A DNA stretch of 42,912 bases. Source: a virus. Each line of letters begins with the position of its first letter. Positions within the stretch are counted from its first letter, which is position 1. The stretch covers positions 1 to 42,912 of the IMG/VR virus record IMGVR_UViG_3300036444_000026; one strand, written 5' to 3'. Of the stretch, positions 36,949-42,912 are shown in pieces. The translations under genes were made by a program, and so were the position numbers. A model generated the notes under the pieces. It did not search any database. It had not been told where the DNA came from and saw only the letters and a list, made by a program, of their open reading frames with translations.

Positions 36949-38111
36949 GCGGCGTCGCTCGTTGTCTTCGGTTGAAGGAAGCTGGGGAGATCAATCGGCG
37001 CCGCGTCATCTTCGATGACCTCTCCTGTTTCAGGATCATGCGGCGGCATCGCCGGCATCTCGAACTTCAGCTCGTTGCCCCAGCTGGTCCAGCCGGCCCG
37101 GGGCCTGCGCGCATAAAGTTCGAGATACGGCCCGTCGACGAGGCGCTCGATCCGCTCGTAGGCGTCGTCGGGCTTGCGTGAGTGCTCCATGATCGGCGCG
37201 ACAATGAGCTGCCGGACGTCTGCATGTAGCCGCTTCGGGGATCCCCGCGTCGCGAGCCAGCAAGCCTCAGGATTGGCGCGAGTCCAATAGCCCTGCGTCA
37301 TCGCCCACCCATCGCCACTGGCAAGCTGCTTCGCCCAGGTGAAGGCCGTCGTCTTGTGCGTAAAGTCGAGCGCGGCGATCAGATCGAGCGCTGCCTGCGG
37401 GCACCAATCGACCATCCACATGAACATGACGCAGTCGTCGGCCACGCAATCCTTGACCGGCGCCAGATCTTCCATGATCCGCTCGATAGCACCGGTCGTG
37501 TAATGCAGGTTGGCCGACCGCCCCTCGCCGGCATCAGAACGCGCCTTGAAATGCCAAGGTGGATCGAGATAGAGCGCCTTCGCCTTGTAGCCGCTCGCCG
37601 CCAACGCGCGCAGATCAGCAACTGTGCCGCCATCAATCGTCCGCGCCGCATGATCGCTGCGCCGCTGCGCATCGCGCGCGACTTTATCAGCAGCGGAGAC
37701 AGGATCGACCAGCACCGCGCGGCCAGCGGCAATCTTGCGCCGGGTGCTTTCGACAAGCGCCTCGAATGCGATCTCTGAGATTTTGGCGCTGCGATTTGCC
37801 GTTTTCGCGAGGTTCTTGTCGACGCCGACCTCCGCTAAAGTCACCCGCGGAAATGGGGTTTCTTCAACCCCATTTTTCTTCGGGCGGCCCTGGACGATCT
37901 GCCCCGCTTTGCGCGCCTCTTCGAGCACAAACCCGAGCCGACGCTCCGCCCGCATCTGGAACTCAGTCGCCTCGGCAAGCAGCTCGCGATCCTGAATCTG
38001 GCGAGCATGAAGCTTCACATGCTCCATCTCGTCCCTGATGGAGAGAACCTGATCCACGCGAGTTGCTTCTGCCAGCGCCCGCCTGACGACCGAATACTGA
38101 GCCAGATTCAC
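36945..38111 (-). CDS. MT-A70-family DNA adenine methyltransferase
   Basis: 388 residues. DPPW at 183-186 in ALYLDPPWHFKA is the catalytic motif of MT-A70-type N6-adenine methyltransferases; CVADDCVMFMWMVDW, ALDFTHKTTAFTWAKQ and YWTRANPEACWLATRG follow the family order. The N-terminal 130 residues (LGFVLEEARKAGQIVQGRPKKN, VGVDKNLAKTANRSAKISEIAFEALV) form a helical DNA-binding-like module often fused in phages. No cognate endonuclease is visible, so it is an orphan methyltransferase, perhaps protecting phage DNA. Confidence 0.85.
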   Translation of the reverse strand: MNLAQYSVVRRALAEATRVDQVLSIRDEMEHVKLHARQIQDRELLAEATEFQMRAERRLGFVLEEARKAGQIVQGRPKKNGVEETPFPRVTLAEVGVDKNLAKTANRSAKISEIAFEALVESTRRKIAAGRAVLVDPVSAADKVARDAQRRSDHAARTIDGGTVADLRALAASGYKAKALYLDPPWHFKARSDAGEGRSANLHYTTGAIERIMEDLAPVKDCVADDCVMFMWMVDWCPQAALDLIAALDFTHKTTAFTWAKQLASGDGWAMTQGYWTRANPEACWLATRGSPKRLHADVRQLIVAPIMEHSRKPDDAYERIERLVDGPYLELYARRPRAGWTSWGNELKFEMPAMPPHDPETGEVIEDDAAPIDLPSFLQPKTTSDAA

Positions 38112-38431
38112 GCCTGCCCCCTATCGGTAGTGGTTGGCGGAGCCGCGATGGCGTTGTCGATCGTCTCATCGACCACCTGCGCACGCAGCGCCGGGTTCAC
38201 GCGCAAGCCCGCGCGGATGAAGGCAGCGCCTATGCGAAGCGCACGCTCAGGCGACACACCAAGGCGCACGGCATTACCCGACTTGTCAGACCCGAAGATC
38301 CGCACGACCGCCATATCTGCGCTGGCCGTCAAAAGCATTTCGCGCGTCAGCAGCGTCACCTCTTCGCGCACAACGACGCTCTCGTCCGCCGCCGGCCATT
38401 CCGCGACCGCATCACTCACGCCATCGGTCAT
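38108..38431 (-). CDS. Early-operon hypothetical protein
   Basis: 107 residues. A middle helix-strand pattern (REMLLTASADMAVVRIFGSDKSGNAVRLGVSPERALRIGAAFIRAG) with no recognised motif. Coupled on both sides by ATGA. Confidence 0.55.
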   Translation of the reverse strand: MTDGVSDAVAEWPAADESVVVREEVTLLTREMLLTASADMAVVRIFGSDKSGNAVRLGVSPERALRIGAAFIRAGLRVNPALRAQVVDETIDNAIAAPPTTTDRGQA

Positions 38432-38592
38432 GCGCAGTCACCGCGATCGAGAGATCCGCCCGGCAAGCGCGGCAGTTCGCCAAACGGCGCCGCGTACGGG
38501 TTGCGCGGCTGGTCGAAGGGCCACAGGATGGTGACGATCACCCCCGCCAGCCCAAGCACGGCAAAGCCGGCCATCAGAAGCCACTCGAACAT
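38428..38592 (-). CDS. 54-residue predicted membrane protein
   Basis: Starts at the ATG at 38592, which shares its A with the upstream TGA and has GAGGGCG upstream. MFEWLLMAGFAVLGLAGVIVTILWPFD is one membrane helix; the rest is Pro/Arg-rich. The 3' part carries a GCGCAACCC copy (minus strand 38506-38498). The frame is open upstream but that would overlap the small gene before it. Confidence 0.5.
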   Translation of the reverse strand: MFEWLLMAGFAVLGLAGVIVTILWPFDQPRNPYAAPFGELPRLPGGSLDRGDCA

Positions 38593-38765
38593 CACATCGC
38601 CCTCGCTAAGCGGAGAAAATCGTCGCGCTGCTCGCGCGCAGAACGGTTCGAACCGGACGGACGCTCCTTGGAGGGCAACCGCCCGCCCGGCTCGGTCGTC
38701 GACGGCCGTGACCCCGCCGACGAAGCTGAATTCGATGATGTCGCAGGAGTGCGGGAGCCCGTCAT
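38592..38765 (-). CDS. 57-residue Ser-rich hypothetical protein
   Basis: Read MTGSRTPATSSNSASSAG, then Pro/Arg/Ser-rich, ending REQRDDFLRLARAM. It starts on an ATGA overlap with the upstream gene and ends on a TGATG junction with the next, which is the main reason to believe it. Low complexity; function unknown. Confidence 0.4.
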   Translation of the reverse strand: MTGSRTPATSSNSASSAGSRPSTTEPGGRLPSKERPSGSNRSAREQRDDFLRLARAM

Positions 38766-39163
38766 TGCGACGCCTCCACCTGCAGAGCCTCAAGTGCACG
38801 CTGGGTTTCAACCAACTTGCGGCGCGCATCGTTGATGTCGAGCTGCTTGCGATAGCGCGAGAACCAGTCCGGACTGGCGTCGCCCATCACGACCAGGAGC
38901 ACATCCCGGCCGAATTCTGAGCGCAGCAACTTCGAGAGAATCGCACCGTTTTCGTGACGTTCACCACAGAGCAGTTTTTGACACTGCCCGAGCGGCTCAT
39001 CGATCAAAATTGCTAGGTGCCACGCGGCTTTATGAGCCGGCAGCAAGCTACGCACTTTCTGCATGACTGGCGAAATCTGATTCCCTTTTTGGGGAATTTG
39101 ATTCCCGTCGTGGGAATCGCTCGATTTGGGAGAAACGCGCAGCTTCGCTACGTTGCGTGGCAT
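38762..39163 (-). CDS. Early-operon hypothetical protein
   Basis: 133 residues. A polar N-terminus with a short internal repeat (GNQIPQKGNQIS), then VRSLLPAHKAAWHLAILIDEPLGQCQKLLCGERHENGAILSKLL and a C-terminal helix (ARRKLVETQRALEALQVE). No family recognised. Starts one base after the previous gene's stop begins (TGATG). Confidence 0.55.
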   Translation of the reverse strand: MPRNVAKLRVSPKSSDSHDGNQIPQKGNQISPVMQKVRSLLPAHKAAWHLAILIDEPLGQCQKLLCGERHENGAILSKLLRSEFGRDVLLVVMGDASPDWFSRYRKQLDINDARRKLVETQRALEALQVEASQ

Positions 39164-39432
39164 CAGTTCACCTGTTCGGAAAGCTTAGCGGTGCCAGAAT
39201 CGACTACAGGACGAGGAACATCGGAGGGCCAGTCACACCCTTCGGGCCAATGCGCGGAGAACCAGCGCATGGCATTCTCGAAACGGCCGGTCGCGAGATC
39301 GGCCCCGCGGGACGCGATGGCCTCCAATTTTTTGCCCTCGTTGAAGACCAGCGTCGACACGCGCGCGAGCGACAAGCCACGCGCATGACAGTAGCAACGA
39401 GCGACCGTGAGCAATTGATCAGTGAGAATCAT
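39163..39432 (-). CDS. First gene of the early left operon
   Basis: 89 residues. ILTDQLLTVARCYCHARGLSLARVSTLVFNEGKKLEAI, then TGRFENAMRWFSAHWPEGCDWP. The layout matches small proteins common at this place in prophages of Rhizobiales. A helix-turn-helix-like stretch (about 5-30) could make it a Cro-like regulator, but this is not certain. Its start codon is embedded in a 13-base palindrome and lies 12 bases from the first operator. Confidence 0.6.
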   Translation of the reverse strand: MILTDQLLTVARCYCHARGLSLARVSTLVFNEGKKLEAIASRGADLATGRFENAMRWFSAHWPEGCDWPSDVPRPVVDSGTAKLSEQVN

Positions 39433-39442
39433 TTGCCAAATG
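39430..39442. promoter_or_regulatory. 13-base palindrome over the start codon
   Basis: CATTTG-C-CAAATG, perfect six-base arms. The first three bases are the start codon of the minus-strand gene at 39432. One base separates it from the operator at 39444. It may be an operator for a second regulator. Confidence 0.45.
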
Positions 39443-39443
39443 T

Positions 39444-39459
39444 GCGGTTAAATAACCGC
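39444..39459. promoter_or_regulatory. Operator 1, GCGGTTA-AA-TAACCGC
   Basis: Perfect seven-base arms around AA, in the region between the early left operon and the repressor. Identical in sequence to operator 3, and to operator 2 but for its TT centre. Likely bound by the repressor at 39529 or a Cro-like partner. TTGACG lies close by on the minus strand (39468-39463) as a possible -35 for leftward transcription, but no clear -10 follows. Confidence 0.75.
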
Positions 39460-39509
39460 TTTCGTCAACTGGAGCGCGGGCAATTGTCCGCTTTCAGACA
39501 CACCGATGT

Positions 39510-39527
39510 TGCGGGCATTCTCCCGCA
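39510..39527 (+). promoter_or_regulatory. Hairpin abutting the repressor start
   Basis: TGCGGG-CATTCT-CCCGCA ends one base before the ATG at 39529. There is no good Shine-Dalgarno sequence, so the repressor mRNA may be leaderless, or its translation may be held by this hairpin. Confidence 0.4.
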
Positions 39528-39528
39528 C

Positions 39529-40221
39529 ATGAAAAAGGCCCCATCTGCAAAATCGATATTGAACCGCATCGACAAGCGCTTAGCCGCCCTCAAGAGGGAT
39601 GGGCGACCCATGTCAGACCGAGCGCTGAGCCTCGCTGCTACGGGGTCTCCTGACACCGTTCGCAGCATCCGGCGCAACATGGAGTCCGGCAGCCAGCGCG
39701 GGATATCCACCGAAACAATCATCAAGCTGGCGCCAAAACTGGAGACATCAGTCGAATGGCTGATCAACGGAACAGGCGCCGAGACGATAAGAGACCACCA
39801 CATCGACAGCAGCGACGTCTTGAGCGACGACAGCCAGCCGAAGAGGCGGACTCGCGTGGTGGGCTACGTTGGCGCGGGAAGCGAGGCGCATTTTTACGCT
39901 GTCGCCGATGAGGATTTTGAAACCGTGGAAGCGCCTAATGGCGCCTCCGACGAAACTGTAGCCGTCGAAATTCGTGGCAAGAGCTGGGGTCCATTGATGG
40001 ACTCCTGGATCGTATTTTACGAGGACGTCCGTTCGCCCATCACCGAGGATCTGTATAACGAGACCTGCGTCGTAGGTCTCGCAGATGACAGGATACTGAT
40101 CAAACAGATCAAGCGCGAGAGAGACGGAACCTTCACGCTACTGTCTAACTCGGCCGAGCCACCTATTCCGAACGCGAAGATCGAATGGGCCGCGAAGGTG
40201 ACGGGGATGCGCCCCCGGTAA
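39529..40221 (+). CDS. Phage repressor, HTH plus S24/LexA-like autocleavage domain
   Basis: 230 residues from the ATG at 39529; the frame is open upstream, but that part is antisense to the early left gene. Residues about 25-82 form a DNA-binding domain: MSDRALSLAATGSPDTVRSI, TETIIKLAPKLETSVEWLING. The C-terminal part is S24-like: VVGYVGAGSEAHFY with the Ala116-Gly117 cleavage bond, AVEIRGKSWGPL with Ser152, and RILIKQIKRE with Lys192. The usual Met after the Ser is Trp. It should keep lysogeny and be cut after RecA activation. Confidence 0.9.
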   Translation: MKKAPSAKSILNRIDKRLAALKRDGRPMSDRALSLAATGSPDTVRSIRRNMESGSQRGISTETIIKLAPKLETSVEWLINGTGAETIRDHHIDSSDVLSDDSQPKRRTRVVGYVGAGSEAHFYAVADEDFETVEAPNGASDETVAVEIRGKSWGPLMDSWIVFYEDVRSPITEDLYNETCVVGLADDRILIKQIKRERDGTFTLLSNSAEPPIPNAKIEWAAKVTGMRPR

Positions 40222-40390
40222 CGATTGGCTTGGCTCGCGACAACGCTGCATCGATCAAACTTGCGAGAAAGCCCAACTGGCTGCGCATCCAACTTTTGTT
40301 AAGGCGAAGCGCTACTAAAACGTAGCGATCATCCTCAACAATCACACTTGCAGCACGAGACATAAGCGAGCGGACGTCGGCTTCAGTCAT
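40163..40390 (-). CDS. Small protein antiparallel to the repressor end
   Basis: 75 residues. MTEADVRSLMSRAASVIVEDDRYVLVALRLNKSWMRSQLGFLASLIDAAL, then a Ser/Pro/Arg tail. AGGAG six bases before the ATG is a strong binding site. Its last 59 bases overlap the repressor 3' end on the opposite strand, so transcripts would be complementary there. TATAGA upstream on the minus strand could be its -10. Function unknown. Confidence 0.6.
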   Translation of the reverse strand: MTEADVRSLMSRAASVIVEDDRYVLVALRLNKSWMRSQLGFLASLIDAALSRAKPIVTGGASPSPSRPIRSSRSE

Positions 40391-40653
40391 GAACCACTCC
40401 TAATTTTTTTGTTTCTATACCGATAACCTCATCCCGCTCAGCCGGAGTTGCCAGAGGTATTTATTGACAAGACAGCATTGCCAAGACGGTGTTGTTCGTG
40501 TCGGAAGCCCAAGGGCGCGCGAAAAGCCACGAGAAGGACCTATCGCAGGTTGAAAAGCGGTAATTTCTTCCATCTCAGGAAACATCAACCCAAGAACGTC
40601 ATGCGACAAAATGACTCCTCAGAGGTGCATTCATCCGCACGCGGGCAATAATC

Positions 40654-40669
40654 GCGGTTATTTAACCGC
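40654..40669. promoter_or_regulatory. Operator 2, GCGGTTA-TT-TAACCGC
   Basis: Same seven-base arms as operators 1 and 3, with TT in the centre. Centre-to-centre distance to operator 3 is 27 bases, upstream of the early right promoter. Confidence 0.75.
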
Positions 40670-40675
40670 TTTTTC

Positions 40676-40703
40676 TTGACGCGGTTAAATAACCGCGTAT
40701 TGT
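40676..40703 (+). promoter_or_regulatory. Early right promoter overlapping operator 3
   Basis: TTGACG (40676-40681), 16 bases, TATTGT (40698-40703). Operator 3 (GCGGTTA-AA-TAACCGC, 40681-40696) fills the spacer, so bound repressor would exclude RNA polymerase. First gene starts at 40735. Confidence 0.75.
40681..40696. promoter_or_regulatory. Operator 3, GCGGTTA-AA-TAACCGC
   Basis: Lies between the -35 and -10 of the early right promoter. Same arms as operators 1 and 2. Confidence 0.75.
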
Positions 40704-40734
40704 TTCACGTGAAAGCAATCACGGGAGACACCCA

Positions 40735-41022
40735 ATGAAGCGCCCCTATCGCTGCAATCGCCTGCCCGGCGTCACCTCCGCCCCTCCTCGCTCAATCACC
40801 ATCAGCGCGATCATCGAGAGCTCGATCGCCAAACCTCGCTCTGAGCTGACCGATTTCGCTGCCGTCGGCCAGCTGGCCGAAGACATGCGTACTGCCTACC
40901 AGCGAGAAGGCGGCATCAGCCGCGACGAATTGCGCGGCCTCGGCTGGACCGACGCCCAGCTCGATAACCTCGCAGAACGCGCTCGCTCGCGCGCTCAGCA
41001 GCTGGCCGGCGCCGGAGTCTGA
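40735..41022 (+). CDS. First gene of the early right operon
   Basis: 95 residues, with GGGAG as binding site. The start is basic and Pro-rich (KRPYRCNRLPG). The second half (LAEDMRTAYQREGGISRDELRGLGWTDAQLDNLAERARSRAQQL) could be a helix-turn-helix-like fold. Position matches cro of lambda, but the resemblance in sequence is too weak to say so. Confidence 0.6.
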   Translation: MKRPYRCNRLPGVTSAPPRSITISAIIESSIAKPRSELTDFAAVGQLAEDMRTAYQREGGISRDELRGLGWTDAQLDNLAERARSRAQQLAGAGV

Positions 41023-41023
41023 C

Positions 41024-41212
41024 ATGACCACGCAGCAGAACGCCGACCGGCTTCTGATTGCTTGGCAGGCCAGCCGGCACCTGCCCGCCACCTTGCGTGC
41101 CCGCGAGATCGACGAGGCGATCCTCGTTGCAGCGAACAGCAACGCCACCCCCATCGAGGCACTGTACCTCGCTCAGCTTGACGCCGTTGGCGCCGAAATG
41201 GCTGCGCGATGA
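41024..41212 (+). CDS. Small helical protein
   Basis: 62 residues, all-helical in appearance: QNADRLLIAWQASRHLPATLRAREIDEAILVAA, then TPIEALYLAQLDAVG. Starts one base after the previous stop and overlaps the next start by ATGA. Function unknown. Confidence 0.55.
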   Translation: MTTQQNADRLLIAWQASRHLPATLRAREIDEAILVAANSNATPIEALYLAQLDAVGAEMAAR

Positions 41213-41301
41213 TCAGGCTGATGGTGGAAGAGGTTAGCGCCCTGATTTCGATTGCCCTGTTCTGCGGGATGATCGCCGTTTGGGCAGCGGTGCTGGCATG
41301 A
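41209..41301 (+). CDS. 30-residue membrane peptide
   Basis: MIRLMVEEVSALISIALFC then GMIAVWAAVLA: one membrane helix. Coupled at both ends by ATGA overlaps, the main evidence that it is real. Function unknown. Confidence 0.5.
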   Translation: MIRLMVEEVSALISIALFCGMIAVWAAVLA

Positions 41302-41480
41302 AAATGGCCCCAGGCAAGGTGCGGGTCGCCGTCGCCATGCCGGGCGACCTACTGCAGATCGCGTCGCAGAAGGCGCGGGAGCAGTCGATCACCATGAGCG
41401 AATTTTGCTGCCGCGGCCTGCGGCAGCTGCTCGAGTCCGAGAATAGCCGCGTAGAACCCGACAGGAACACCGGTTCATGA
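41298..41480 (+). CDS. Ribbon-helix-helix DNA-binding protein
   Basis: 60 residues from the ATG at 41298. VRVAVAMPGDLLQIASQKAREQSITMSEFCCRGLRQLLE has a strand, a helix (about 13-27), a turn and a second helix (about 30-44) as in Arc/CopG regulators. It lies just upstream of the excisionase-like gene, so it might regulate integration. Coupled on both sides. Confidence 0.7.
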   Translation: MKMAPGKVRVAVAMPGDLLQIASQKAREQSITMSEFCCRGLRQLLESENSRVEPDRNTGS

Positions 41481-41902
41481 CGCACTTCGCCAAATCCGAG
41501 CTTCCTACGGCCCTCGCGGACGCGTTTGCTGCGTCGGCAACGCTGGGGATGCCGGAACTTGCTCGCCTTTTACCGATGGACGAGAAGACGCTGCGGAAGC
41601 ATCGTGACGCCGGCAACCTGACCGGCCGGATCAAGGGCTTCGGCCGGGCTAAGCCCCGCTGGGTCTATACCGCCCAGGAAGTCGGCCAGTTCCTCGCAAC
41701 GCTCGCAGAGATGTCGCCATGTCGATCTACCGCATCAAGGACTCCCGGTATTGGCAGTTCGACTTCCAACTCGACGGTTATCGCTTTTCCGGGTCCACAA
41801 AGTGCACGAACAAACGTGAAGCGCAGGCCTACGAAGACACGGAGAAAGCCAAAGCCCGCGACCTGGTTGCAATCGCCCGGCGCGCTTCCGGAGAGCCGCT
41901 GA
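41477..41902 (+). CDS. Excisionase-like MerR-type HTH protein, overlapping int
   Basis: 141 residues. Residues about 23-73 form a MerR/Xis-like winged helix: LGMPELARLLPMDEKTLRKHRDAGNLTGRIKG, RAKPRWVYTAQEVGQFLATL. Such proteins bend DNA for excision and bias integrase toward leaving. From about residue 81 the frame overlaps the integrase gene for 184 bases and becomes Ser/Arg/Pro-rich. The functional part is probably the first ~80 residues. Confidence 0.65.
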   Translation: MTHFAKSELPTALADAFAASATLGMPELARLLPMDEKTLRKHRDAGNLTGRIKGFGRAKPRWVYTAQEVGQFLATLAEMSPCRSTASRTPGIGSSTSNSTVIAFPGPQSARTNVKRRPTKTRRKPKPATWLQSPGALPESR

Positions 41903-42912
41903 GGCTTGGCGACGCCTGTGATCGCTGGTGGAACGAGGTCGGAGCGCACGGAAGCGAGCGCGACCTGTTCCTGTCGCTTCAGCGACTGAAAGACATTCTC
42001 GGCCCCCGCACCTTCCTGCACGAGATCAAGGACAACGATCTGTCGCGCCTCGTCGCCGAGCGGCGGCAAGACCGCATTCGCGCCGGCCGTGACGACAAGG
42101 GCGCGCAGCTCTGGCGCCCGATCACCAACCGGACCGTCAACAAGACCGCGACCGGCCTGCTGCAGCGCATCTTTGCGCGCGCCGTCGAGAACTGGGACGC
42201 CGTGATACCGAAGCAGCCAAAGTGGAAAAACCATCGGTTGCCGACGACGAAGCGCCCCATCCGCGAGATCAAGCACGCCGAGGAAGCGCTGATCGATGCG
42301 CAGCAGGATGAGGACTACGCCGCGCTGCGCCGCTTCGCCATCATCACCGGCCTGCGCAAACGAAATCTCCTGCTGACATGGATGCAGGTGGACTTCGAGC
42401 AGGCCACGGTGACAGTGATCGCCAAGGGCGGCATCCCACGCATCGTGCCTCTCACAAAAGAGGCCTACGCGATCCTATGGTCGCGCCGAGGCCACCACAG
42501 CACCCACGTCTTCACGTTCAAAGCGCAGCGGACGAAGACCGATCCGAAGACGAAGGCAAAGTTCATCCGCGGGCAGCGCTACCCCGTGACCTATTACGGC
42601 CTGACCTCCCACTGGCGCCGAGCAGTCAAGCGCGCCGACGTCAAGGCACGCTTCCACGACATCCGCCACACCACAGGCACCCGGCTGCTGCGGGCGACCG
42701 GAAATCTGAAACTCGCGCAGAAGCTGCTCGGCCATTCCGACATCAAGACGACCGCTGAATTCTATGCGGACGTGCTGGTTGAGGACATCCGCGCCGGGAT
42801 GGAAGCGACCGACGCCGCCACGCAGCGACACATCGCCGACCAAAAGTCCCAGGGAAATCCCCAAGGTTCGGTCGCGAACGCCGACAAGCCTTTGAAGGGC
42901 AACATCAAATGA
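41719..42912 (+). CDS. int: Tyrosine recombinase (integrase)
   Basis: 397 residues. The N-terminal arm part (MSIYRIKDSRYWQFDFQLDG, STKCTNKREAQAYE) is typical of phage integrases. The catalytic set is complete: Arg213 (GLRKRNLL), Lys236 (VIAKGG), His313 and Arg316 (FHDIRHT), His339 (LLGHSD) and Tyr349 (AEFYADV). It joins phage and host attachment sites. The window stops on its last codon, so attP is not seen. The first 184 bases are shared with the excisionase-like gene. Confidence 0.93.
   Translation: MSIYRIKDSRYWQFDFQLDGYRFSGSTKCTNKREAQAYEDTEKAKARDLVAIARRASGEPLRLGDACDRWWNEVGAHGSERDLFLSLQRLKDILGPRTFLHEIKDNDLSRLVAERRQDRIRAGRDDKGAQLWRPITNRTVNKTATGLLQRIFARAVENWDAVIPKQPKWKNHRLPTTKRPIREIKHAEEALIDAQQDEDYAALRRFAIITGLRKRNLLLTWMQVDFEQATVTVIAKGGIPRIVPLTKEAYAILWSRRGHHSTHVFTFKAQRTKTDPKTKAKFIRGQRYPVTYYGLTSHWRRAVKRADVKARFHDIRHTTGTRLLRATGNLKLAQKLLGHSDIKTTAEFYADVLVEDIRAGMEATDAATQRHIADQKSQGNPQGSVANADKPLKGNIK

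Larger units (their letters stand above)
40391..40734. other. 344-base regulatory intergenic region
   Basis: Short frames exist on both strands (for example 40448-40651 plus, 40415-40609 minus, both with TTG starts), but neither has a binding site or recognised family. The useful content is at the right end: two operators and the early right promoter. Confidence 0.6.

Noticed and set aside
39157-39528. Upstream extension of the repressor frame (124 codons)
   Set aside because: Antisense to the early left gene and spanning operator 1; domain match starts after the ATG at 39529.
40415-40651. Two short frames on opposite strands between the small gene and operator 2
   Set aside because: Both need TTG starts, have no binding sites and no recognised family; left as intergenic.
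1-42912. CRISPR array, insertion sequence or terminal direct repeat
   Set aside because: No regularly spaced repeats, no transposase-like protein and no shared sequence at the two ends of the window were seen by reading.

Overview
The window reads as one complete temperate tailed phage (prophage) of a high-GC alphaproteobacterium. The protein families look most like those of Bradyrhizobium, Rhodopseudomonas and Afipia prophages; that host guess rests on remembered family resemblance, not on a search. It begins on the first base of a start codon and ends on the last base of the integrase stop codon, so it looks trimmed to the first and last genes, and the attachment sites lie outside it. Head and tail genes follow the HK97-like siphovirus order, with a long tape measure gene and gene-transfer-agent-like tail proteins.

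The map is lambda-like. The immunity region is at 39.4-40.7 kb: an S24/LexA-type repressor (39529-40221) flanked by three copies of one palindromic operator, GCGGTTA-(AA/TT)-TAACCGC. Leftward from it runs a tightly coupled early operon (39432 down to 33871) with small unknown proteins, an MT-A70 adenine methyltransferase, a DUF4406 protein, a tandem-HTH protein, an O-like replication initiator carrying an iteron-like cluster, and a NusG paralogue. A 337-base non-coding stretch follows, holding two terminator-like hairpins and a branched inverted-repeat element with an ops-like 9-mer. After it comes the late operon (33533 down to 8973, minus strand): HNH endonuclease, terminase, portal, ClpP-like protease, capsid, connectors, tail tube, frameshifting tail chaperone, tape measure, tail tip, fibre, SGNH esterase, endolysin and holin.

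Rightward from the immunity region run a small operon with a ribbon-helix-helix protein, an excisionase-like protein and the tyrosine integrase (40735-42912). On the circular form these would continue into the array of small plus-strand genes at 1-8866. That array has zinc-ribbon proteins (one Lar-like), a DUF3850/ASCH protein, an HTH protein, a predicted Tat-exported cysteine-rich protein and a three-helix membrane protein. The rightward and late transcripts converge on a hairpin at 8875-8901 with a T run for the late strand. A pair of related 68-residue membrane proteins (11930-12413) with their own promoter is inserted against the late operon as a moron.

The best candidates for new biology are the NusG paralogue with the ops-like structured element ahead of a 25 kb late operon, the iteron cluster inside the initiator gene, the repeated operator system, the A-run minus-one frameshift in the tail chaperone, two long out-of-phase overlaps (endolysin/holin and xis/int), the moron pair with its large inverted repeat, and the short repeat recurring at the 3' ends of early genes.
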